Shown one piece after another: positions 23,646 to 36,089 of a stretch of DNA of 64,000 nucleotides. Numbering within the stretch: the stretch's first letter is position 1; the number at the start of each line of letters is the position of its first letter. The translations under genes were made by a program, and so were the position numbers. The stretch is from Helopsaltes ochotensis (lineage: Eukaryota > Chordata > Aves > Passeriformes > Locustellidae). The stretch covers positions 2,501,450-2,565,449 of the forward strand of contig VXBM01000002.1 in NCBI GenBank assembly GCA_013400155.1. Reading direction: 5' to 3'. The notes under the pieces were generated by a model. It searched no databases. It had not been told where the DNA came from and saw only the letters and a program-made list of their open reading frames with translations.

Positions 23646-26600
23646 GAGGAGTCAGCAGAAAAAACCTAAAGATGGTCGAGATTTCAAGTGTTTAGTATGA
23701 GGGTGAATCAGCTGCAAAGCTTGGCGGGGTCGAAGTACTGAACCCCAATAACCTGTGTTTTTATTAAATTAGGGTAAATTGCGGAAATGAAATGTTTGAC
23801 AGAGATTTTCAAGAAATTATACTGACGCTCGAAGGAGGGAGCACCATCTAAGCCTGCTTCCCATTCTTTGATTTAAGCTACATTAAATGCATTTGAATAA
23901 GGTATATTAGTCTTTAAAGGAGGTATTAAAATACTATGCAGTAATATTGTCTTACGTCGAAGATTCTTTATGAAATCAAATTATGTCAAAAGAAAAACTT
24001 TAGTCATTTTTTAATCTCTTGGAGCTCGGCTCACGATTTGAAGAGTGGTGTTGAAAAGATGTTACAGATGAAGTAGGATAAACTTGGGTAAACTGCTTCT
24101 CAAAGTTGTGTATGTTTTATACAAAAAACAGTCACTGACATTTAGCTAAAACTGTTTGAATATTGGCAGAACAGTACTACAAATAATAGAACTGCAGTAT
24201 TTTCAAGTGCAGGTGATTTGTCCTGGACCAGTCTCTTAATACAAAGGTAGAAACTTTAACACAATGAACATTTTTTGTTCGTTTTTTGTTTTACTCTGTA
24301 ATAAATATGCTAGATTAATTTTGAGTAAACAGATACATCATGTCCCATAGGGACAGTTCTCTGACTTGCTCACACTTTGCTTAGCTATGATTTTCAGTAT
24401 ATATAATTAATCAAGCTAATGAACTTACAAAATAAGTAAATAATATTATATTGTAATCCAGCCCTCTTGACTTTGCTTTTTGACTTTTTTGGATATTTGA
24501 GTATTTTTTCTTCAGAAGGCATGAAGGAAAATCCCGTAACTGCTTTTGGAGAGCCACCTCAAGGTTAATGTCCTTCTGTCCTTCTGAGAACCACCAGTCT
24601 GTGAGGGGTCATGTCAGGCAGGTGACAGAGCACATCACATCCACGGTTGCTTTTGCAGCAGTTACGGCACACCCTGTGCTAATACAGGAGTGGTGCATAG
24701 TGGTTTGTACACCAGACTACTCCTCTTTCTTCTTTTCCTTCTGTTCTTTTCACCATTCCATGTTTCCATACTAATCTTGTTACACCTTTAGTGACAAGAG
24801 AAACTTCAGAACCTGTGATAATTCCTTCACAGCACAGCTTTGACAACACCATCTTTTCACAATTGTCTGTAGGCTAAATGTAGAAGTGATGCAAAGGGTG
24901 TTGCATCTCAGTTTGAATGCAAGAAAGAAATGAAGTTTTAAGCAGGAAAAGCAGCTAGAATTGATGAGACAAACAGTATGTTAGCGGATACCACCTGTAA
25001 CTTTGCAGACATATGTGCCTGTAAGACATTAAACAAGATATACCTCACAAATAGAGGTTAGTGCTGAACCCTATTATAAAGTTTTTGAAGAGAATGCTTT
25101 ACCACAAATGGATGGCTATGTGCTTGATAGGAAATTACTGTATCACAATCAATCTACTCACAGAAAAGAGGTAGAATCAGAGAAGATAATATAATTTGTT
25201 AGTATATAGTCAGGAATTTTTATTAAAAAGTACGAATATTTTCATGGGAAAGCCTACTGGAGTTTTCTTAGTCAGGGCTTTTCTCCCATTCTCCAGATCT
25301 TGTGCTAATTAGCCTCCTACCTGCTTTTTCCCGATGCCAGTTCTGACTGTCTCACACCATGTTCAGCGCTTGAATCCCCTTCCTTCTGTCTTATGCTGGC
25401 TGAAATCCATCTCTCTGCATGCTAAATATGTTAATTAATTTTCTCATACACTGGACTGATATATAAACTGGTTTTCTTTAATCACACATTGATAGCATAG
25501 TTTCTTACAGAGTACATGTACTTTCATACATGCTCTGCAATGACATAGGAAAATTTACTTTAGAGGCCCTATCTTCAAATATATGCTTCTCCATAGTCCC
25601 TAGGAACTGAAAGTATCCGTCAGCCAGAAATGCATCCTGCAGCAGTCCATCTCGGGTTGCATCTCTGCTTCCCCTGCACATTTTCAATGCAGGGAAGGGA
25701 ATGCTACCACAGCAGTGAGCAGGGGGACAGTATTCGGAGGCAGAACTGCAAAGTGCATTGCAGTACAGAGGAGTAGAAGGAAATCATACAATCCGTGCAG
25801 AATTGTGCATTTGGCTGACATTGTCTGTGTGATGGATCTTTAGCAAATGACCAATTTGTCCCTAAGGAAAGCCCTGGTCTCTCCCAACTATTAAATGCTC
25901 TATGTATGCAGTCTTGATGTCATTGAGGGTAGCAAATGATAACACACAGTGATTACACTGGTGCAGCTTCCTGCCCACAGGAACAGCAAGAACCAGTTAC
26001 TGGAGATGTTTCAAGTAAGCATGGTAGAAAAATATTTCCCCTGAATAACTCTGTTTTTATTTCAGAAGAAATTAGGTTAGGCCCTAATCCAAAGTTTTAA
26101 CATCTTTTTAAAACTGTTGACAATGCTTATATATTCTTGAAATGTATACAGAAGAGGGGAAGTTTCTGCCTCGAACACTTCCACTGGCAATGAATTCCAT
26201 ATTTTAACCAAATTAGAAAGTCTTGTTCTTTTTATGATATATTTTTAACTGGCTTTCGGAAGTTCAGATATTAATTTGTTAAATCTTCTTTCTGGTAATC
26301 TGAGACAAAAATCTAATCTTTATCCATCGTACAAACATACCAGTTTGCTCAGTTGCAGTTTCTTACTTAGGAGAGATTTTTCTATGCAATTTTGTATCTT
26401 TCCTCTGCAGTTCCCTTTTTAGAAGCAGTGACTCATAAACTAAGAGTTGAGGTGAAGACCTATTATTTATTCCTTGAGGAAATTATAGTGTTTTCAGTGC
26501 TAATCTTCATTCAGCTCCCTGACTATCTTAACACTTTGTTACCTTTTTTTGGTACAATGATCAGATGTTTCTGCTGAGCTTTCTCCAATTAAATCAATAG

Positions 26601-29600
26601 TCACATTTTTTTTTTAATTTGATAGAATTTTTTACAACTGTCATGCTAAAACATTGCCTTGTTTGGTATTTTTGAACATTAAGTTTTATTTGCTTTTATG
26701 TTGCCTATTCAGCTTGATTGTTTAAGATTTCTGAAGCTTTCATGGCATTTCTTGGTTATGACTTGACAGTTGCTTTATGTCTCCTACATGTATTTTTTAT
26801 TTTTCTACAGGTTACTATTCCTCGGACATTCAGTCAGAATTATGGAGCAGTTCATTGCCATAGTAAAAAGAAACTGTTTATTTTTTATTCTTCACTTTAT
26901 ATCCAGATTTTGACTCAATGTGATAATTCTATATTGGGCCAAAATATGCCTTCCCCATTAAGGGTGAGTTTTGAACAAGAGATCTAAAACATTCCTATGC
27001 TACCTTAGCACAAAAGAATAATTCTGTGAAAAGCACAGGTTTCATAAAATTTAATTATCTTGGCTGTCCTCGGGTTTTTTCATGTTTTGAAGAACTTCAT
27101 TGTATATTTATTCAATGTACCAAGGTAAAATATATTGCAATATTTCATGTTTCCTAGCAAGCAGCAAACCCATAACCTTGTGCATGCTTTTGAAAAGCAC
27201 AAGGACATCCAGAACTAAAGTGAGGCATCTTGCTCAGTTAGGACCTTTCACCATCTTGTTCTCTTTATTTCTGCTGCTCTACCACTGCCTTGCTGCAATA
27301 GAAAGGAAGCTGCTAACAATAATATAAATGCAGAGTGAAGTGAAAAAATACCAAACATTAATTGAATGGTAATCCTTTAGTTCAATTTTCTCCATGCCTA
27401 CTTCTAATCTTACTTTGCTCTTTTTGTCTTTTTTTGCCACATAGTGTTCAAACTTCATTAGTGCTATTTTGCTTCACTTTTAATAGATTTTCTTTAAATA
27501 CATTAATGCTTTCAATGAGATTGCTCTTTTCTGGTGTCCAAGAGTCAGGAGGGAATGTTCAGAAGTGGATTGTTACAATTTAAAAATTGGAATATTGCTC
27601 CCACAATGTCAGTTGGAATACTTGGTAATCACACCCTCCTGACAGATGGCAACAAAGGTGGCTGATGAAAAGATCTGACACAGAGGTTAGAGAGCAGGGA
27701 TTTTGGCTTTTGTACATGCTCCCTTTTTTCTCGTTGTCCTTTGGAATGTGCTTTTGTGGAGGTTTGTTCTGGGGCATTTGCAGTAGGGCACCTGGATGGG
27801 TGTGGAATTCCCAGATTCCGCGGGGTGTGCCACGTCTGCGGGCACAGCTCAGCCTCAGCGGGAACCCTCTGCTTTGGTGGGAGGTGTGGTGTAGCCACAG
27901 CACAGCTTCTCCCTCTGAGCACCTTCACAGGTGTGCTTTCAATCCGTCTGGCTTGACCCTCTGTTTATTCTGAATATATCTTTGATGCAATTATGAAACT
28001 AAGAGGAAGGTGGTCGGTTATTGTTCTAAATGGCTGGATTACAGGAAATCCTTGAAACACCATGCGTTTTTAAAGACTCCTATTTATTTTATTTGAGCGG
28101 GTTGGTTTTGCTTTCACCAGCTTTTACAACGTGACAAGCAGCAGAGAGTAGGATGGGAAAGTCCAGGGAATTTGGAATTGCAAAGCTGCTGACTTGCAGT
28201 TACCATTTACCAGCAGGAAGGGGCTTATCTCATTACTTTTCCCTTGAGATCTAACCCAGCCCACACACATACCAGAGTATTTAAATATGTATAGAAACTA
28301 TTTTCAAACCCTTTTGAACCAAGTTTTCTTTCACCTTAGCTGGCTTCATTTCTGTGTCTTGGCCAATGATTCCTGTGTTGAACTTGTAATTTCTTTATTA
28401 ATTTTTTTTGAGGAAAACTACAAAATCTGGTGGCGTAAGGAATTTTGTCACTTTTATGAGTAAATTGTCTTAAATGTCAAATTATGTTGCAGATAAATCA
28501 TTTTTAGTATCAGTTCAAGGCCTAAGTTCACATTGGATCCTGGAATGCAGCAGAATGCTGTATAGCACGAGTCAGGAAGAAACCTGCAGACTGTCTTTGA
28601 AAAAAATATTAATCCCGTCTCTTATTCTGATCTGTAGACCTGAGAGTGCTTTAAACAAAACCTAAACTGTTAATGAAAGAAAAACAGTGACCTAGAACTA
28701 GAAGTTGAGTAAATTCTGTGACAAAATAATTCAGATACATTTCTGAATATTCTCTGGAAAATTTCTAAGTGTTTTACCTCTGTAGAATCTAAGATTCCTG
28801 AAAACACTAGTGATTTCACCAAGTAGATGCACTTACCTTGGCTTTTGAGCCACATCTGCTGCCTGTACATTGAGAGTTGTGCAACTGACTGGTGAAATTA
28901 ATTTGACTAATTTCTTCTTATAGAGAGTGGAAGGTAATAAATCAGTTTGGAAAAGAAGCATGCTTGGGGTTAAGCATGCAGGTAAATTATCGAAGGATGA
29001 GGTGCCATCACAGATTAAATACCATCTTAGTGGCAATCTTCTGTGTTAGAAGACGGAATGTTTTCTTTTCTCACATTGGATTCTCTTTGAAGTTTAGTAG
29101 ATCTCTGTGATGTTTTGTGGAGAAGATGGAATGTGTAACATCATATGGCCATGGGAGTATAATAGTTACATAATTAATCTTTCTACACTGATTACTGTGT
29201 ATTGCCAACATTTTCACCATCAACCTTTGAATATTTGGTTTTATCGTCTGTGTTTATACAACACTCCATGGACACTGCAGGGGCATCTTGCTGGTACATT
29301 TGGAGAACTGAAAGGAAGGGCAGCTTTGAAAGTAGTGGGATGGGAGCACAGCTGGGTTGGATGGTGCCCAAGCATCTGAGGAGCTGTTCAGTGACTCACT
29401 GTCACACTGCGGCTCCCGAGCAGCCGCTCTCCGGCACAGCCACGCTGCTGACCCTGTGACAGATCAGAGCTGACTGGAGCTGCCTCAGGACTATATGGAG
29501 CTCGGGAGCCACACGTTGGTCCCTCTGGCACAGTTTGCTCAGGTTTGTTATGTCTTATGGTTGTTGGATATGGTGTGTTATCCCACTGCCTTAGTGGGGA

Positions 29601-30167
29601 TTACAGCATGTCCTGTGATAGTCCCTGTGCGAGGACACAGATGAGAATGAAATGAAGATACTTCACAGCTTTCTGAAATCTCTTCCTGTGTTCCTTTGAT
29701 TCTACAGCAGAACTTGCTTTCTGAAGTTCAATTTTTAGTAGGCATTGAGCTTTCAATGATGAACACTCATTAACGTGACTTTTTGTGCAATTTGCTCCAA
29801 ACCCGTTTTTAAAATCAGCATTTATTTTTTGTGCCTCTGCTGTGTGTAAGGTATTGACCTTTACTGCTTTTATTTTATAGCATCTTACACCTGTCTTCTT
29901 TCCCCATAAGAGGAAAACCAGTGTGGAAGCCTGAGTCTTGCATTCCTTGTTGCTCCATGTTGATCTTTGATTACATCATAGATTTTAGCATGTACAGAAG
30001 ACACAAGCACTGTATACTTTTCTGACTGCAAATGTCTTTTTGCCTACTGCAATCACAATTGCCTCATGTGCACTTTTTTAGTTGATGCTGATTCTTACTG
30101 ACCTTAATCCCTCTTCTGAAGAGAAATGCCTGTCGAACCTTGTAATACTGTCAAAAAGCATGAAATT
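23646..30167. other. Intron-like or intergenic non-coding DNA
   Basis: AT-rich DNA without a supported gene or RNA. An exon-like segment at 26811-26963 and a faint old CR1-like patch near 26.18-26.30 kb are described as findings. A moderately GC-richer patch at 27.65-27.95 kb gives overlapping open frames on both strands but no family motif. Confidence 0.55.
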
Positions 30168-30262
30168 CAGAGAATCATATTAGTGATGGAAAAGTCCTGT
30201 TAGGTCATCCAGTCCATCTCTTGCCAGCACAAGATTCTCCACAGGGATACTCTCTAATGCTC
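30168..30262 (-). mobile_element. Degenerate CR1/L3-like 3' end fragment (antisense)
   Basis: Read on the + strand, AGAATCATATTAGTGATGG, then GTCCTGTTAGGTCATCCAGT, CCATCTCTTGCCAGCAC and a CACAGGGATACTC stretch follow the layout of antisense 3' ends of old CR1-superfamily elements (tail octamers, then a 'ggtcatctagtcca' core, then 'ctgcca'). Divergence is high, so this is an old insertion. Boundaries are approximate and subfamily assignment is not possible by eye. Confidence 0.45.
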
Positions 30263-33200
30263 TGCCTACTTGAGAATGATCTGTAGTTCTTCAGCTGGAA
30301 ACCCTGAGACTGATCCATTGTACATATAATTATCCTATCACAACATTTCTCCTCTGTATTTGCTTACACTTTGACCTGCAGAGCAGTCAGGTAATAACTG
30401 ACTGTTGATTCAGAGCATCTCCGTGTGTGTGTGGCTGTGGTGTATCATATCCAAAAGGCATGAATGAATACTGGCAAAAGGACAAAATATTACCAATGTC
30501 TAAAGGGACACATGACTGAGCAGACCAGCGTCCTATTTCTGCACTGTCAGGCAGTACTTGCCAAGAAGCTGAGTATCAGTGGCCGTGTGTTTTAGTTTAA
30601 TACTATGGCAGCTGTCTTCTCAAGTATCTCAGTGTTATATTGGGTAAAATTCTGAGCGTAGCAGAGTCATATTTCTTTCAGGTTGCCTGATCTATAGAGT
30701 AGGATGTAAAGTTGTACATATCATGATTGGAAGTCAGTTGTGATACTGAAGGATCTTAAGGAAACAATTATGGACTGTTATTGCTGAAAAGCTATCTAGC
30801 TCACAGTAGTCTCAACTGAACTCTCTATATGGATCTCAGAGTGTGTTTATTTAAAATAAATAAAATGCGTAGCTTTTAGGAGTTGAGAGATTCCCAGGAG
30901 GAATACTGGTTCACTGGTTCTGGGGCATAAAGCTTCTTATCTGCCACCAACCACAATGAGGTGGGGCTGAGCTTTGGAGCTTTTCATTTTGGAGGCTTTT
31001 AAGTGTTTATTTGTAATGGTCTTACTTGAAGTAAGAAGTGATTCTCAAGGAATAGCCCCTAACTCTGATAGAGGGTTTGGAGTTTGGAATGTTCTCTGGG
31101 GCAGTGAGGAGCAGTCTGTGGAAGCTCTGGCAGATTTCTGAACTGCACACCATTTGTGTATAGTGAGTAACCTGTGTGCTGGAACTGTGTACCAGCCAGG
31201 CGTGTTGCAGGCTCTGGGGACACTCAGTGCCTTGAATTACATGTGTATAATTAATCCTTAAAAGAATTGTCTTTTCCTGGGTAGGAAAAACTCTAAAGGG
31301 ACAGTTAAATATAATTTTCTTTTAGTGGTTTTATTTGATTACTTAGTAATATATAGAAAAACTAGTACTTTAAAAACTTAAAGATGGTTAGATGATATAA
31401 TGTGCCTCCTTTTATTGTGTTTGGTCCCAAGGTGTACATTTTCCGGTTAAAAAAATCTCAAAATCTTAATATTTTTTTATTATGTATTCTAAAAATGACA
31501 ACAAAAAGCTCATTAACTTGAAAGCTATTTTAATTGTGCCAAAGGAAAAGAGAGCCTCAAAACATCTGTTTTCTCTCCAAACATCATCTAAGAAGACCAG
31601 GTCTTCCTCACGTGGTATCACCTCAGTAATGTTTTGATGAGAACTTCCTCTTACTGGGCCCTTCAGGACTGAATTGTTTGAGTTGCTGGACACTGATCAG
31701 CACAGCTCATAAACAGATTGTAAAGCAGTGATTCATACTGAAGGTAAATTTTGAGCTCCTTGTAGGGAAATGCTGGAGCAGGGACAACTATTGAAAATAG
31801 CTCTTTTTATAGATTGATGATAAAACATATGTATGCAACTCTCTTGTGACTTGTGCTGTGTGAAGTATCGGTTCTGTGCTTATATCATTATGACAGGTTG
31901 TACTTATAAAATCCTTAACAAAATTGGTCTTCTGAAATTGAAATATAAAATTCAGTGTGGCCAAAAGTATCCTGGCATGCAGAGTCAAAATAGGGATTGA
32001 GGCTAAGAAAGAGCCTTTCAAATGTAAGCTAATATATCATAGCAAGAATGGAAATCTATGTTGATGCAGAAATCTGGATTTTCATGAAATATTAGCTTTA
32101 TCTGTATCATTTTCCTCAGCAGAAGAAAATGAAAGAGTAAACGAAAAACTGTGCTTCAGTTTGAGCAGTTGCCATTGTTAGGAAAATAAAACTTTTTTCT
32201 TCCATCTAGGAATTGAATTTACTGCCCACGTGAAAAACTGTAAAAATGGAATAGGGTTTTGAAAGCACAAATCCTTAGTTTATTATGTACTCTCAAAACT
32301 TTGAGAGCAAAGTAGTTATTTGAAACTAAAATGTCATGTAATTTATGAAGTTAATAGAAGGTAAAACTTTCAACATTCCTGAAATTTTAATCCTTCTGTA
32401 GTGCATGTGATTTCATGTGATCTCTCACCCTCTGAGAAACTGCTTCATTATCTTGCATAACAGTTTGGCAGATCTCCATCTTTGCTCTGCTGAATAAAGG
32501 CATAGTTTTTCTACAGAAGCAAGTTTGAGAATTTACAAGATGGAGAAGGAGCTCCAGGTTTAAAATCAAATTCTTAAACAACTGCTTGTTAGAAGCCAAT
32601 TTTTTTTACTGTAGTAATTTTGCTAATGTTATATGTTATATACGTGTAATATTAGAGTAGTTTTTTTCGGAACTGAATTTTACAAACATTTTTTGCAAAA
32701 TATTTAGAAGCTGTTTGCATTTCGAAAATAGCAAGCTGTTTTTCTCCGTCTTTAGAATCAACTCATTTAATAATGATTTCATTTTATTTTGTAGCTTTCA
32801 GTTAGTAACATCATTACAGTCTCTTTTCTAACTTGTGCCAATATAGGCAGGATTAGAAGCAGATACCTGATATAACAATTTAATTATGTTGTAAATTTGG
32901 CAGTTTCCTTTTTTTGTACCCAGCAAAAGGTACAATTCATATTTTCGTCAGCTAACCTCTATTTCTGCACAGGTTCTCTGCCTGCAGGGCACAGGCAGGA
33001 GGTGGCACTGGGCTGTTGTCAGACTGAGGGATGTGTTGTGTGCAAAGGCCTGAAGCATCCCCTGGCACTGGAAATTTAGAAACACCCTGTGAAAAATCCC
33101 AAGGGCTCACAACAGACATAATGTCTGTTCAGTTGCTGATGGAATATGTAGATAGCACTCTGTACATTGCATACTGTACAAGTTTTTTCTTCTACAGGGA

Positions 33201-35934
33201 CAGATTTAGTCAAATACAGTCCAGAAGTGCAATTAATGTCCCATTATTGATAATTGTAATTCTTAAATGCCAAATTTTGGAGCAAGTATGTCCAGTTTGT
33301 GCAGCAACTCAAAAGCTGTGCTGTGACTTCTGTTACTGTTGGGTTCCAGTTTTAACACTAGTGAAAAGAAGCTGCTCATTCTTCAGGTCTGAAAAAACCC
33401 CCAAGGCCGTTGGCTAAAGATTGCCATTGATGGGTGCAAGCATCCATTCGTGTGTGTGTGTGCACATGCATGGAAAGTAGAGGTCACATGGGTTGGCTCA
33501 AAAAGCTAAATTACTAGTAAAATCAATAGCAATCAGTTAAGGATTCATTAGATGAATAATTTACATTCATGAAATGCAATTGGTTTAGTTTTTCTGAATG
33601 CAATTAAAATTGTTTCAGCTGCACTTATATAGTTTTAATTTGATTTAATGAATTAATGGATGAATCTAATTCCTCAGAGTGTTATTTAAATTGATTTAGA
33701 TATGTCTACGCTGGGTACGAAGGTAGTTTAATTAATTTAGGACACTACAGCAAAGTTACTCCCATTTAGACAGAAATACCAGCTGCAGTTGTAATAGTCT
33801 TTGAAGTGGAGTGGTATCAATCAGAGACATCCCTACTTTGATTTGCTGTGTTCTGCTGTAGGAATTCTGGCCAAGGTGTGAGTGCTGCACTGGTGGCAGT
33901 AACCATCCACCAAGGAGTCAATCCAATTATCTGAAATATCTGTATTCACTATTGATCCAGTAAGTTTAGCCACCTGCATAGGCTTTTTGTTATCTGTGAA
34001 GTAATCAACACATGAAACATTTGTTCAATTATTGCTGCATTAACTGCTGAGTTGGAAATTTTATCTCTCTTTTGGGAATGGAAATTTAAATCTTGAGAGA
34101 AATTAGGGGCTTTATACTCCTAATTTAACACTCGGTTCCTTTGTTCTGCTGGGCTACCTCAGTAAGTGAGTAGTTCCTGCTCTGAAATGGAGTAGAAATA
34201 AAAGCCAGTGAGCTACAGCAGCAGAAGGCAGGAGGTTTGTCCCTCTCTCCTGGGAAATGGAGGAATAAGCCCCCTTAGTGTTTCTGTGGGTATTTCCTTG
34301 CTCCAGCAGAGAGATGAGCTTGCTGACAGTACTGCTGATGAACTGGAGGTGTCCTTAGGATACCAAGGAAGTTTCTGTTAAGTAACATTATCTAAACTTG
34401 GCAACGTACAAGTGAAGTACTGGTACCAAGACTGGTCTTTTAAACCAAAATAACTTGCCATTGGCTAAAAATAAAGTTTCTGGATATGACAGAATGAGCC
34501 CTGGTAGAAAAACATGCCATTGGGACCCACAAAGGCTGTAAACATTTTGTGATATATGCCAACTCCACTTAGATTTTCTTTTTAAAAAAAGAGAGGACAA
34601 GTAGATACAGCAGACTGATGTAATATTTGGTTTACACTTCATGTGAAATCAGAGGTTTTGTGATGGTTGTGTTTGAGGGCATATACTGCCCCCTTTAAAG
34701 AAATAATTCTGACTACAATCACATTTAAAAGATAGGCCAGATTTGTACTCTCAGACGATATACATGGCTCTTAACAGTGAAACTAAAATTTACCTTATGC
34801 CTGTGTTACATATTAGTACAACTAAAGAACAACCAAATGGAAATTTTAAAAGTTTCCAGAATTTTGTCTGTTTTATTTTGTGTTTGAGTCCAAGTATGTT
34901 TTTCCACTACAATATTTTTTCCCAAGTAAATTCATTAGGTAACAAAGTGCAGATAGTTGTGAAATTCATTCTCTCTAGATGAGTTTGGGGTGAGGTATAA
35001 ACTATGTAAAACTAGCCAAGGAATTAAAGACATTCCGTTTATTTTTAACACTGAAATATTCCCCATGGAAAAAATTCTTTTTTAGGTTCCTGGGAGCAGT
35101 TAGACTAGTGCTTAGTAGCTTTTCTACTTTTGTTTCTACTTTTTTGATCTACTTTTAATCGTCCCACTTATTTATCGCTAATGCTTATGGAGTGAAAAAT
35201 TAAAATTCTTGCCAAAAGGCAAGATGCCACCCTTAAAAGTAGCTTCTGTTGGATCTGTCAGTTGATAACTCAGTAATGCATGATTTTTTTTCTAGGTCAT
35301 TTGAGCATATGAAGCAAAGATCTTGCTGATGATGCGACCGGTATCTTTTGTCCTGTGTTATTTTATCAACTAAAGTGTTTCATCCCTAATTTCATTGAGG
35401 TTGAGTGAAATACTTGGGAAGTATAAGGAATGAGATGTGTATGTGGCATGTTGAGGAAAAAGATTTTTCCAAAAGCAAGAAGATAATCAAGGGCTAAGAA
35501 AATCTCTTTTGAAATGAGATGATACGGGGGAAACAGACCCTAAAATTAGAAAGGTAATAAAATAATGCTCACAGCAATAACACTGAAATATTGAGAAGTG
35601 ATTAAACAGGCTGAAGAACAGAAAGACACACTTTTCAAAAAGCAGCCCTGATCGTAACTGCATGGAGAAAAGAACTAACTTAAAAGAAAACACAGAAGAA
35701 AAAAATTATCTTTCTCTGTTGTACATTTGACTTTAGGTGATCAAGGCAAAGTGTCTCTCGAAAAAATGCTGGGAAGTACTTGCTTGCAGTAAGTCTTTAT
35801 CCATTTGAAAGATACAAAAATGATAGAAATCTCATTTAAAACCAATTACATTGAAGGCTGTCTTTAAGTAGAACCATTATGCAAAGGGTGAAATTCCACA
35901 GATTCCTGGCATTCTCCTCCTGTTAGTGCTGCAG
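30263..35934. other. Non-coding DNA
   Basis: AT-rich DNA with no recognised gene or RNA. A short GT run lies at 33450-33466. The 33.5-33.75 kb section is very AT-rich, with repeated TTTAAT/ATTAAT words and no clear repeat unit. Confidence 0.55.
33450..33466. repeat. Short GT microsatellite
   Basis: About seven GT dinucleotides ending in GCACA; short and of low information. Confidence 0.8.
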
Positions 35935-36089
35935 TTGGTCACTCGGAGCCGGGCGGGCCTGCCTTCCAAGCTGTGCTTTACTTACCACGCTCTCCACGGA
36001 ATGACAGCTGCATGTCAAAACATTTCTCCACCAGGAATGGCTCTTGGGACAACGAGATTGTTGTTACCAGCCTGCCAGAAAGAGTCCTG
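35935..36089 (+). CDS. Candidate coding exon, strand uncertain
   Basis: A pyrimidine-rich acceptor (ATTCTCCTCCTGTTAGTGCTGCAG, two runs) precedes 35935 and a good donor CTG/GTAAGG begins at 36090. After two bases that complete a split codon, 51 codons are open. The translation looks protein-like: it contains LPRSPRNDSCMSKHF and then NGSWDNEIVVTSLPERVL. Local GC content is higher than in the flanks. However, the opposite strand also offers a fair exon (acceptor CTTTTCCTTACCAG, exon 36086 down to 35986, donor GTG/GTAAGT) that translates to a plausible 33-residue segment containing SLSQEPFLVEKCFDMQ. Only one can be the usual product, or neither. The starting phase does not join directly to the phase-0 end of the exon at 8894, so at least one more exon would be needed between them. 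I do not recognise the protein. Confidence 0.3.

Noticed and set aside
23129..23700. Several 80-137 codon frames on both strands
   Set aside because: All overlap within a GC-rich island where stop codons are rare; proline/alanine/arginine-rich translations with no motif.
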